This document shows, piece by piece, positions 43,367 through 51,354 of a DNA stretch of 64,000 bases. A program made the position numbers and the translations under genes. Below the pieces are notes generated by a model that had not been told where the DNA came from, searched no databases, and saw nothing but the letters and a program-made list of their open reading frames with translations. Position 1 is the first letter of the stretch, and each line of letters opens with the position of its first letter. The stretch comes from VXOZ01 sp965220045 (lineage in GTDB: Bacteria; Chloroflexota; UBA11872; VXOZ01): contig OZ244803.1 in assembly GCA_965220045.1 (NCBI GenBank), positions 1,116,001 through 1,180,000 on the forward strand. Reading direction: 5' to 3'.

Positions 43367-44641
43367 TCAAGGAGTTCGTCCTGCAGCGCGCAAGCGCTCA
43401 AGCGTTTGCATGAGGTCGGACGCCGCGACGCTTTCCTGCGTGCTGGACCCCAGATCCCGCAGCAAGACCTGGCCTTCCGCAAGCTCGTCGTCCCCAACGA
43501 TCACGGCAAAGTTAGCCTGATGATTGCCGGCCTGGCGGAGTTGCGCTTTGAGACTGCGCGGCCGGTACGTCATCAGGGCGCGCATGCCGCGCTGTCGTAG
43601 GTCATTCACCAAGCGTGTGCCGTATGTCGCAGCGCGCTCGCCGAGAGTTGCCACGAACACGCTAAAAGGCTGGGATTCGTTGGGAGCGACGCCTTGCCGT
43701 TGCAGGTTGAGAATGATTCGCTCGATGCCCGTGCCGAAGCCAATCCCCGGCAGGTCGCGCTTCCCAATCTGCCCTGCCAGGCCGTCGTAGCGGCCCCCGC
43801 CGCCCAACGCGCTCTGCCGCCCCACTGCCTGCGGCCAGACCTCGAATACGGTGCGCGTGTAGTAGTCCAGACCCCGCACCAGCGTGTGGTTCAACGCATA
43901 CTTGATGCCCATGGCTTCTAACGCATGCTTCAATACGCCAAAGTGCGCCTTGCAGTCGGCGCAGAGATTGTCCAGCGTGTGGGGCGCATCCGCGATGAAA
44001 GGTTGGCACGAATTTTCTTTGCAGTCCAGGAGGCGGAGTGGGTTGCGTTCCAAGCGTGTCTGGCAGTTGGCGCACAGAGACTCTACGTGGGATCTGTAAT
44101 ATGACTTCAGTTCTGCGATGTATTGCGGACGGCAAGCCGCATCGCCTATGCTGTTGAGTTGCAGAGAAACCTCCGTGAGCCCAACGCTGCGATAGAGATG
44201 CAAGAGGAGGCTAATCACTTCGGCATCGATGGCGGCGGACTCTTCGCCGAGCGCTTCCACGCCGAACTGATGGTGCTGGCGCAAGCGCCCCGCCTGGGGC
44301 CGGTCGTAGCGAAAGATCGAAGCGACATAGCTGAGCTTCACCGGCTGGGGCAGCCGATGCATGCCGTGCTCTAGATAGGCGCGGACCACCGGCGCCGTCC
44401 CTTCCGGTCGCAGCGTGAGGCTGTCACCGCCGCGATCGGAAAACGTGTACATTTCCTTCTCAACGATGTCCGTGCCTTCTCCCACCGTGCGTTGAAAGAG
44501 ACGCGTATCCTCAAACACGGGTGTACGGATTTCGCCGTAGCCGTAGGATTCGCAGATGGCCTTGAAGTGAGCGGTTACATAGCTCCAATACGCTTGATCA
44601 TTGGGTAGAATGTCGGCGGTGCCTCGAGGAGTCTGCAGCAC
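43367..44641 (-). CDS. hisS: Histidyl-tRNA synthetase
   Basis: 424 residues, class II synthetase. Motif 1 region (TPVFEDTRLFQRTVGEGTDI), motif 2 (RPEGTAPVVRAYLEH...FRYDRPQAGRLRQHHQFGVE), the histidine-specific GLDYYTRTVFEVW and ALGGGGRYDGL, motif 3 GIGFGTGIERI, then the anticodon-binding domain. Length is normal. It is the last gene of an operon with yggU, yggT and yggS, three bases after yggU. No T-box-like leader is seen. Confidence 0.96.
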   Translation of the reverse strand: MLQTPRGTADILPNDQAYWSYVTAHFKAICESYGYGEIRTPVFEDTRLFQRTVGEGTDIVEKEMYTFSDRGGDSLTLRPEGTAPVVRAYLEHGMHRLPQPVKLSYVASIFRYDRPQAGRLRQHHQFGVEALGEESAAIDAEVISLLLHLYRSVGLTEVSLQLNSIGDAACRPQYIAELKSYYRSHVESLCANCQTRLERNPLRLLDCKENSCQPFIADAPHTLDNLCADCKAHFGVLKHALEAMGIKYALNHTLVRGLDYYTRTVFEVWPQAVGRQSALGGGGRYDGLAGQIGKRDLPGIGFGTGIERIILNLQRQGVAPNESQPFSVFVATLGERAATYGTRLVNDLRQRGMRALMTYRPRSLKAQLRQAGNHQANFAVIVGDDELAEGQVLLRDLGSSTQESVAASDLMQTLERLRAAGRTP

Positions 44642-44644
44642 GTC

Positions 44645-44959
44645 TTACTCTCCTGTCTGAAGTGCATTGAGGGAGCGCGTTACGCGAGCGGCCGTGAGTC
44701 CCCTGATCGCAATTCGCTTGCGTCGTGCCGCAGCGCCACGCCGCACCATTACGGCGGCCCTGGGTACGCCGAGGACACGGGCAAGAAACGCTATCAACTC
44801 CGCATTGGCCTTGCCATCCACCGGTGGCGCCTGTAAACGCACGCAGAGTGCGCCGTCGTGCGTGCCGGCAAGTTCAGTATGCCGCGCTCGCGGTCTCGCT
44901 AGGACTGTCAACTCGCAGCCGTCTGTGGAATCTCTGACGTCAAACGCCGGCCGCGACAT
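44645..44959 (-). CDS. yggU: DUF167 (YggU) family protein
   Basis: 104 residues, small alpha/beta protein of unknown function. The family's VRLQAPPVDGKANAELIAFLA and PRAAVMVRRGAAARRKRIAI pattern is clear. It lies three bases from yggT and three from hisS, in the widely conserved yggS-yggT-yggU order. Confidence 0.9.
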   Translation of the reverse strand: MSRPAFDVRDSTDGCELTVLARPRARHTELAGTHDGALCVRLQAPPVDGKANAELIAFLARVLGVPRAAVMVRRGAAARRKRIAIRGLTAARVTRSLNALQTGE

Positions 44960-44962
44960 GCG

Positions 44963-45223
44963 CTAACCGCAAATCAGCGAGAGCAAGAATGTCCGAAGGA
45001 GCTGTAGCAGAATGAGCGCGACCAATGGGGAAAAGTCGATCATGCCGGCACTTGGCATGTAGCGCCGGATGGGGCCAACAATCGGCTCCGTTATGTCGTT
45101 TAGCATAGCGATGATGGGGTTGCCCGGGTCCTGCACAAACCATGAAGCCAAGGCACGAGCAATGATAGCGAAGATCAACGCTAGCGTGAGAAAGTGAACA
45201 AACGTACAAATTATCGCGTTCAT
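44963..45223 (-). CDS. yggT: YggT family membrane protein
   Basis: 86 residues with two hydrophobic helices (about 5-28 and 62-84) around a conserved amphipathic stretch containing LNDITEPIVGPIRRYMPSAG, which matches the YggT/Ycf19 signature (TEPxLxPxRRxxP). The family is linked to membrane organisation and osmotic tolerance. It is 17 bases downstream of yggS. Confidence 0.93.
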   Translation of the reverse strand: MNAIICTFVHFLTLALIFAIIARALASWFVQDPGNPIIAMLNDITEPIVGPIRRYMPSAGMIDFSPLVALILLQLLRTFLLSLICG

Positions 45224-45240
45224 GTGCTATTCATTTTCGC

Positions 45241-45969
45241 CTAGGTACTTGGTAGTGCTGCCATTGATGCGCTTGCGCGCTCGGGAGGTGGGCGCTCGCC
45301 AAATAGGGCTCTCCCCACCCTTACAATGGTAGCACCCTCCTCTATCGCAATTGCATAGTCGTTGGTCATACCCATGGAGAGTTCCCGGCACGGGTGATCG
45401 GGCAGCATTGACTGCAACTTATCGCGCAACTCTCTCAGGGCGCGGAATTCTCCACGGAGTGTCGCTTCATCATCGGTGAACGACGCAATTGTCATCAGTC
45501 CGTCTATCCGAAGATTGGTGAGCGTCCCAACGCTTTGGACTATCGTAGACAACTCGGACGGTTCGAAGCCGAATTGGCTGGCCTTTCCCGTAACATTGAC
45601 TTGCAGCAGTACCGGCAAGAGCCGGTCTTGTTCAGCCGCATGCCGCGCAAGGGCCGCGGCCAGTCGCAGGCTGTCGACTGACTGCACGCAGTCGAAGAGC
45701 CCCACAGCGTGCTTGGCTTTGTTTGACTGCACGTGCCCGATCATGTGCCACGCGAAGGATTTGGGCAGCATCGGGATCTTATCGGCCGCTTCCTGGACGC
45801 GGTTCTCACCGAATGTCCTGAGTCCGGCAGCGGCGCCCTCCTCAACGGTGTCCTTGCCAAAGGTTTTGGTGACGGCAACGAGCGTAATCTCGGATGGGTC
45901 TCTACCCACACGTGCAGTAGCCTGTGAAATCCGTGACTGTACGCGCGCGACGTTTTCTGCAATGCTCAT
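45241..45969 (-). CDS. yggS: Pyridoxal phosphate homeostasis protein (YggS/PLPBP)
   Basis: 242 residues, a single-domain alanine-racemase-like TIM barrel that binds PLP and affects vitamin B6 and amino acid balance without a known catalytic activity. The PLP lysine is K35 (LVAVTKTFG). Also visible: FGENRVQEAADK, WHMIGHVQSNKAK, LLQVNVTGKASQFGF and the phosphate-binding SMGMTNDYAIAIEEGATIVRVG at the end. It starts the operon yggS-yggT-yggU-hisS. Confidence 0.94.
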   Translation of the reverse strand: MSIAENVARVQSRISQATARVGRDPSEITLVAVTKTFGKDTVEEGAAAGLRTFGENRVQEAADKIPMLPKSFAWHMIGHVQSNKAKHAVGLFDCVQSVDSLRLAAALARHAAEQDRLLPVLLQVNVTGKASQFGFEPSELSTIVQSVGTLTNLRIDGLMTIASFTDDEATLRGEFRALRELRDKLQSMLPDHPCRELSMGMTNDYAIAIEEGATIVRVGRALFGERPPPERASASMAALPST

Positions 45970-46108
45970 GAGCGTGATCGTCTGTAGATTCGCTAATCGA
46001 GAGTCCAGCTTAGGCCACTTTCGTCAACTCTACTGTAGCAAATCCCCGGCCAGCGTGCATGCCGATAGTTCCGGCCGCGTAGGTGGAGCCCGCGCAAGCA
46101 ATCTACCG

Positions 46109-46137
46109 TAGTCAAAGTACACCACCTCCAGTATAAT
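46109..46137 (+). promoter_or_regulatory. Promoter for htpX-pspAB
   Basis: TATAAT at 46132-46137 with TAGTCA (four of six consensus -35 bases) 17 bases upstream at 46109-46114. It gives a leader of about 120 bases that includes the pairing elements described next. Confidence 0.65.
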
Positions 46138-46151
46138 TGATGGTGAGAAAC

Positions 46152-46255
46152 CGTTAGCGCCTTAAGGCACGGTACGGTTTCGCTAACGTGAATGGTGACA
46201 TATGGACTTTGAAAAACTAAACAAGAAACTATTAAACCTTTAGCGAAACGAGGAG
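46152..46255 (+). promoter_or_regulatory. Leader of htpX with mutually exclusive stems
   Basis: Segment 46177-46188 can pair two ways. With 46152-46159 it forms CGTTAGCG/CGCTAACG (eight perfect pairs, enclosing palindrome GCCTTAAGGC). With 46240-46249 it forms GTTTCGCTAA/TTAGCGAAAC (ten perfect pairs) whose 3' edge touches the ribosome-binding AGGAG at 46251-46255. The two cannot coexist. Confidence 0.55.
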
Positions 46256-46262
46256 AATGTTA

Positions 46263-47165
46263 ATGCAGCGCAAATGGATAGGCGATGGTGGACTGCAGGT
46301 ACGCATGTTCATCACGATTTTTCTTCTCGGCGCAGTGTACGTCTTCTTCTTGGCCGCTCTGTGGTCGCTGGGCGCGGGCGCCATGACAATGCTGGTATTC
46401 GCGGGCGCCCTGATGGCCGCGCAGTACTTCTTCAGCGACAAAATGATTCTGTGGTCCATGGGTGCCAAAGAGGTCACGCCGGAGCAAGCGCCCGATTTGC
46501 ATGCCATGATAGAGCGTCTCGCGGCGATGGCTGATATGCCAAAGCCGCGGGTTGCCATGGTCGAGCATTCCATGGCAAACGCCTTTGCCACCGGCAGGGA
46601 CCCCAAGCACGCGGTCGTGGCGGTGACAACCGGGCTGATCCATCAACTGAATCGCGACGAGTTGGAGGCGGTGCTGGCCCACGAACTCAGCCACGTAAAA
46701 AACCGTGACGTAATGGTCATTACGTTGGCGAGTTTCTTTTCTACGCTGGCATTCATGATCATGCGCTTTGGGATGTATATGGGCCTGTTTGGCGGCTTTG
46801 GCGGCAGGGGCCGGGACAGTTCAGGCAATGCCATAATTCTGGTGTACTTCGTGGCGCTCCTGGTTTGGATCGTCAGCTTCCTCTTGATTCGGGCGCTATC
46901 CAGATACCGCGAGTATGCCGCCGACCGCGGCTCCGCGGCTCTGACGGGGTCGCCATCCCATCTGTCGTCCGCCCTGCTGAAAATCAGCGGCCGGATGCAA
47001 CGCATACCGAAGGATGACTTGCGCCAGGTGGAAGGCGCCAACGCGTTCTTCATCATGCCCGCCGTGAGCAAGAGTTCGTTGATGGAACTCATTTCGACCC
47101 ACCCCTCGCTGGAAAATCGTCTCAAGCGTCTCGCCGCGCTCGAGCAGCAGTTGGAGCGAGCGTAG
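46263..47165 (+). CDS. htpX: HtpX-type membrane zinc metalloprotease
   Basis: 300 residues, M48 family. Degrades damaged or misfolded membrane proteins. Four hydrophobic segments (about 14-33, 38-56, 152-180, 190-210). The zinc site is HELSH (H140, E141, H144) with the third ligand E218 in SRYREYAADRGSA. ATG 46263 lies seven bases after AGGAG; an earlier in-frame ATG at 46257 is too close to that signal. The stop shares a base with the start of the PspAB-like gene. Confidence 0.94.
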   Translation: MQRKWIGDGGLQVRMFITIFLLGAVYVFFLAALWSLGAGAMTMLVFAGALMAAQYFFSDKMILWSMGAKEVTPEQAPDLHAMIERLAAMADMPKPRVAMVEHSMANAFATGRDPKHAVVAVTTGLIHQLNRDELEAVLAHELSHVKNRDVMVITLASFFSTLAFMIMRFGMYMGLFGGFGGRGRDSSGNAIILVYFVALLVWIVSFLLIRALSRYREYAADRGSAALTGSPSHLSSALLKISGRMQRIPKDDLRQVEGANAFFIMPAVSKSSLMELISTHPSLENRLKRLAALEQQLERA

Positions 47166-47734
47166 TGAAGTTCCTGGACGCGCTGCTGGGCCGCAGCCGG
47201 CCGGTGCGCTCCCATCTGGAAAGCTTGATGAGCATATCCACGGCTGCGTTTGCCTTTGCCGCCAGCAATGGGTTGCAGAGTACGGGTAACGCCGGAATCT
47301 GCTTCCGTTCGCTATCGTCCAGCCAGTTCGCAAGTCTGAAGCAGGAACTTGCTGACTTGTTGGAAGTGAGCGGCAAGGAAACGGGCACGGAGACTTTGAT
47401 AAAGGAAGATTCTTTCGGCTTTCACTGGGTGGTGCTCGAAGACCCCGACTTCGAAGACCTGGTGACGACCATCCACATGGTCAGTCTTACCCTTTCCGAA
47501 CACGGCTACCGCGACCAGCTCCTCGCCGCGGCCTTCAATTTCGAAGACATGGAGGGTACGGGGATGTACTGGATCTACAACTACAAGCGTGGATGCTTCT
47601 ATCCGTTTGCCCCGACGGGCTCGCGGACCCGCGATAATGCCTTGGAACTGCGGATGCAAGCCGTGGCCGATCGCGAACTGCCCTTGGAGGCTGACCAGTC
47701 CAAGTGGTATGCGCTCTGGGAACTGCCGGTCTAG
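47165..47734 (+). CDS. PspA-associated protein PspAB-like
   Basis: 189 residues, soluble. It opens MKFLDALLGRSRPV and has SGFHWVVLEDPDFEDLVT-type segments (SFGFHWVVLEDPDFEDL) and a C-terminal block ELRMQAVADRELPLE DQSKWYALWELPV-like, features I associate with the PspAB proteins that travel with htpX and pspA in actinobacteria and Chloroflexi. These are thought to help the phage-shock envelope response. GTG start overlapping the htpX stop by one base implies translational coupling. No pspA is visible in the window. Confidence 0.78.
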   Translation: MKFLDALLGRSRPVRSHLESLMSISTAAFAFAASNGLQSTGNAGICFRSLSSSQFASLKQELADLLEVSGKETGTETLIKEDSFGFHWVVLEDPDFEDLVTTIHMVSLTLSEHGYRDQLLAAAFNFEDMEGTGMYWIYNYKRGCFYPFAPTGSRTRDNALELRMQAVADRELPLEADQSKWYALWELPV

Positions 47735-47932
47735 CCAGCACGAAAGCGTCAAGCAGAGCGCGGCACAGTATACAAGGCTGCGTGGTACCTGAGCGGTCTG
47801 CGCCACAGGCCGGGTTGCAGGAGGCAGTCCGGCGACTCTCTAAAGAAGCTCTGCCGGGAATACTGCTCTGCACGTCTGAGACAGATCACGATCCGTATCG
47901 GCGCCAACTCCGATGTAGGATCACGAAACGCC

Positions 47933-47970
47933 AAGAGAGGAGTCAGCGCATATGCGCTGACTCCTCTCTT
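47933..47970. terminator. Perfect palindromic bidirectional terminator
   Basis: A 38-base perfect palindrome (AAGAGAGGAGTCAGCGCAT and its complement) between convergent pspAB and the MalK-type gene; it could end transcripts in both directions. Nothing else was recognised in 47735-48036. Confidence 0.7.
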
Positions 47971-48036
47971 CGTGCTCTGTCCGTTCTCTGCGCGATGGCT
48001 CATTGGGGCCATCTTTGGCGTAGGTGGCGGGTAGTC

Positions 48037-49146
48037 CTAGAAAATCGACTCTTGCGTCCGCATATCGAAGGCGTGGCACTTATCCACGTCAACCACCATT
48101 TCGATGTCGCGGCCGATCACCGCTTCAGCGCGCGGGTCGAGGCGGGCAACGAAGTCGATATCGCCGGCGAGGCAGTATACGTACATTTCCGAGCCCAAGG
48201 TTTCCACCACGTCCACGCGGGCCGTCATAGAGTTGCCTTCTGATACATCAAGTGCGGCGGGACGGAAGCGCGGGTCGAACATGTCCTCAGGCCGCCAGCC
48301 GAAGTAAATCCGGTCCGTCTCGGCCTTGGCCAGCGCGGCAGCCTTGTCAGGCGGCCAGCGGAGCTTGAAGCCGCCGGTCTCAACCCACATTTCGTCGGCG
48401 TCGCCGGTCAGCGTGGCCTCCTGGAAGTTCATGGCCGGGCTACCAATGAAACCGGCTACGAACATGTTGGACGGATGGTCGTAGATGTTCTGCGGCGAGT
48501 CCAATTGCTGCAGTACGCCGTCACGCATGACCGCAATGCGATGACCCATCGTCATAGCTTCGACCTGGTCGTGGGTGACGTAGATCGTCGTGGTCTCCAA
48601 GCGGCGATGGAGCTTGATGAGCTCCGCGCGCGTGGTAACGCGCAGCTTGGCGTCCAAGTTGGAAAGCGGCTCATCCATCAAGAAGACGGCGGGGTCGCGC
48701 ACAATTGCGCGTCCCAGCGCGACACGCTGCCGCTGGCCTCCGGAAAGCTGCCGGGGCTTGCGGTTGAGGAGTTCGCCGATGCCGAGCATCTCAGCACTCT
48801 CACGAACACGGCGATCGATCTCTTTCTTGGGCGTGCGGCGCAGCCGCAAACCAAACGCGAGATTGTCGTACACCGACATGTGCGGATAGAGCGCGTAAGA
48901 CTGGAACACCATCGCGATGTCACGGTCCTTCGGCGGCACGTCGTTGACCAAGCGGTCGCCGATAAAGAGACTGCCTTCCGTAATCTCTTCAAGGCCGGCG
49001 ATCATGCGCAGCGTCGTCGACTTGCCGCAGCCGGACGGGCCGACGAGGACGAGGAACTCCTTGTCCTTTACTTCCAAATTCATGTTGCTCACCGCGACAA
49101 CTTCGCCAAAGCGCTTTGTTACGGCTTCAAGAGTTACACTAGCCAT
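48037..49146 (-). CDS. Sugar ABC transporter ATP-binding protein, MalK/UgpC type
   Basis: 369 residues. Cytoplasmic ATPase energising sugar or glycerol-phosphate importers. Walker A GPSGCGKST (36-44), signature LSGGQRQRVALGRA, Walker B VFLMDEPLSNLD and the H-loop TIYVTHDQVEAMTM, then the C-terminal TOBE/OB regulatory region (from about 240; GFIGSPAMNF, FGWRPEDM). AAGGAG is nine bases upstream of ATG 49146; the frame extends 43 codons further. No permease or binding-protein gene is adjacent, so it may be a shared (MsiK-like) ATPase. Confidence 0.93.
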   Translation of the reverse strand: MASVTLEAVTKRFGEVVAVSNMNLEVKDKEFLVLVGPSGCGKSTTLRMIAGLEEITEGSLFIGDRLVNDVPPKDRDIAMVFQSYALYPHMSVYDNLAFGLRLRRTPKKEIDRRVRESAEMLGIGELLNRKPRQLSGGQRQRVALGRAIVRDPAVFLMDEPLSNLDAKLRVTTRAELIKLHRRLETTTIYVTHDQVEAMTMGHRIAVMRDGVLQQLDSPQNIYDHPSNMFVAGFIGSPAMNFQEATLTGDADEMWVETGGFKLRWPPDKAAALAKAETDRIYFGWRPEDMFDPRFRPAALDVSEGNSMTARVDVVETLGSEMYVYCLAGDIDFVARLDPRAEAVIGRDIEMVVDVDKCHAFDMRTQESIF

Positions 49147-49378
49147 TTGCAGCAACTCCTTCTCTAAGTTTCGCTTCTCCCACCCGCTTTCGATCGGGCG
49201 GCGTATGGCCTCAAACACACTATTGCGCTTGCGGGCTCGTCTCCGTGGCAATACGCCACCGACCGTGCGCCGCACAGTACACGTGAAGTTTACGCTATGG
49301 TTTCTGGGTCGTCAAGTCCGCCCAGAGTATTCTGCCTTCCCCCTCGATTCTCTGCACCGTGTGGCCCCAAGGATGAGA

Positions 49379-49768
49379 CTACTGCGGGAACAGGGCGAAG
49401 TACAGCACGACGAGGACTACCACCAGCGTTACGCCAACTATGGCGGTATTGACGGGCGTCCAGAATTGTGACGCATCCGCCTCCTGCTCGTCGGGCAACT
49501 CGCCCGTTGCTTCGAAATGACACTCACGGTGATACGGTGCAAAGGTGCGCGGCGCCGTGTACCCAACCGGCGCGATGCGGGTTGGCGCGCCGGTCTCATT
49601 GGAGGCAACCACCAGGTCTTCCTTCTCAGTGATGGCGCCGCCGCACCACTGGCATACCGGGAACCCCTCTGGCGACTCATCGATAGGGCCTCCCGTCCGG
49701 TCTGTGCCGTCCTGGAAATCCGGCCGAGATTCTTCCAAGGGCGAGGAATCATCGCTGTGGTTCTTCAT
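49379..49768 (-). CDS. Zinc-ribbon, C-terminally anchored membrane protein
   Basis: 129 residues of unknown function. An acidic disordered N-terminus (1-35) precedes CQWCGG (39-44) and YHRECHFEATG, where two cysteines plus histidine and cysteine could bind zinc. One C-terminal hydrophobic helix (about 107-127) would anchor it with the zinc module in the cytoplasm. It sits in the long minus-strand run between the GH4 gene and the MalK-type gene. Confidence 0.65.
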   Translation of the reverse strand: MKNHSDDSSPLEESRPDFQDGTDRTGGPIDESPEGFPVCQWCGGAITEKEDLVVASNETGAPTRIAPVGYTAPRTFAPYHRECHFEATGELPDEQEADASQFWTPVNTAIVGVTLVVVLVVLYFALFPQ

Positions 49769-49892
49769 ATCGCTCCGCTATCGACCCTTGCAGGCAGCTC
49801 ACTGAGTGGCAAACTTTACATCTGAATCTGTCGGACTGTAGTGAATTGGTGTAGAGATGACCACGGCTATTGAACGCTGCCGCGCCGCGCTG

Positions 49893-51263
49893 CTACATGG
49901 TCAAGTATTCCGCGCTTGCCGCGAACAGTTCCTCAGTCATGGCCCGCACGTCGTCGAGTGAACACTGGGTGGTCGTAATCGGGTCCAATGCAATTGCTTC
50001 ATGGACGCGGCGCCGGTCATGTTCGAGCATCGCTTGCACCGTAAGTTCCTGCACGTTGACGTTGGTGCGGTTGATGCCTGCGCACTGGGGCGGGAGATCG
50101 CCAATGAAGCAGGGATGAAGCCCCGCGCTATCCACCAAGATCGGCACTTCTACATTGCAGCCGCGAGGAAGGTTAGTAATCAGATCCGTATTTGGAACAT
50201 TACCGTTGAAGCGATAGGGAGTGTCGGTCTCAATAGCGTGCAGAATGTACGAACAATATTCGTGCGTGCGGCTGAATGGCAGGGGGTCAGGGCCCTCAAG
50301 TTGGCTCCGCTGGGTTGCAAAGTAGTCTTCGCGCCGTTCTTGCCGCGCATACATGAATGACTCGCGAATTACCGCTTCATCGTCCACCAAATTCCCGCTC
50401 TCGTCTCTCGCGACGTTGTTCTCTTCGGCCCAGCGTCTCAGGTGTTGCGGCATGAAACGGGCCCGGTCTGCCGCGGTGCGGCGAAACCAAGGCGTGTATT
50501 CCGACATGTGGTGACTCGACTCGGTGACAAAGTAGGCAAAGTGACGCAGGATCTCGAAGCGAACACTGTCCTTGCCGTAAACCTCAGCATTCTCCAGCGC
50601 TGCCCGCAAGCGTGGATACAAGTCCTCCCCACGGTACGTGTGATGACGGAGTTGCAGGAACCACGCCTGGTGGTTGATGCCGGCCACCCAATACGAAATC
50701 TCCTCCGGCGGCAAATCCATGTAGTTGGCAAGTTGCCCGGCGGTGCCCTGTACGCTATGGCACAGGCCCACAGCGCGTACGTTGCTGGTAGCGCCGATGA
50801 GCCACATGTTGATGTTCATGGGGTTCGCATAGTTGATGAGCAGCGCATCCGGGCACAGTTCATCCATATCCTGCGCGATCGCTGCGAGCACGGGAGCGGT
50901 CCGGAGACCCCGAAAGACACCGCCGGGACCGATAGTGTCGGCCACGGTCTGATACACACCGTAACGGGCGGGAATTTTCCAGTCCTGCATGCGGAGCGGC
51001 TGGCCGCCGACGTCAATTGCCGTGATGACGTAGTCGGCGCCGGCGATTGCTTCCCGCCGGTCGGTGGTGGCGGTAACAGTCGCGCCAAGCCCCTGTTCCC
51101 GGATGAGCCGCTGCACGAATTGGCTCGTGATTGCCAACGTTTCGCCATCGATGTCCATGAGCGCCAGCGCACTCTCGCGCTGCTCAGGCCACGTCAAGAT
51201 GTCGGTGAGGATGCGGCGGGCAAACGTCACGCTGCCGGCGCCAATAAAGGCAATCTTTGCCAT
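49893..51263 (-). CDS. Glycoside hydrolase family 4 enzyme (alpha-galactosidase/glucosidase/glucuronidase type)
   Basis: 456 residues. GH4 enzymes cleave glycosidic bonds by an NAD+- and Mn2+-dependent redox-elimination mechanism. The Rossmann motif FIGAGSVTFAR is at residues 6-16, the metal cysteine C168 (GLCHSVQGT) and histidine H198 (INHQAW) are present, and NYANPMN is typical. Subgroup specificity (MelA, AglA, LplD) cannot be fixed; the CHS motif favours the alpha-glycosidase and alpha-glucuronidase side. ATG 51263 has GGAG nine bases upstream. The nearby MalK-type ATPase suggests oligosaccharide uptake, by inference. Confidence 0.9.
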   Translation of the reverse strand: MAKIAFIGAGSVTFARRILTDILTWPEQRESALALMDIDGETLAITSQFVQRLIREQGLGATVTATTDRREAIAGADYVITAIDVGGQPLRMQDWKIPARYGVYQTVADTIGPGGVFRGLRTAPVLAAIAQDMDELCPDALLINYANPMNINMWLIGATSNVRAVGLCHSVQGTAGQLANYMDLPPEEISYWVAGINHQAWFLQLRHHTYRGEDLYPRLRAALENAEVYGKDSVRFEILRHFAYFVTESSHHMSEYTPWFRRTAADRARFMPQHLRRWAEENNVARDESGNLVDDEAVIRESFMYARQERREDYFATQRSQLEGPDPLPFSRTHEYCSYILHAIETDTPYRFNGNVPNTDLITNLPRGCNVEVPILVDSAGLHPCFIGDLPPQCAGINRTNVNVQELTVQAMLEHDRRRVHEAIALDPITTTQCSLDDVRAMTEELFAASAEYLTM

Positions 51264-51354
51264 GCTTTTCTGCTCCACAGGTATCGGGTCATACTTAGAG
51301 GCATAGTAGGCTGCGAACTGCGCAGGGTCAAGCGCAACAGTTGGGAAGGGGTGT

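Noticed and set aside
48084..48092. TTATCCACG resembling a DnaA box
   Set aside because: Single site inside the MalK-type coding sequence; no cluster.
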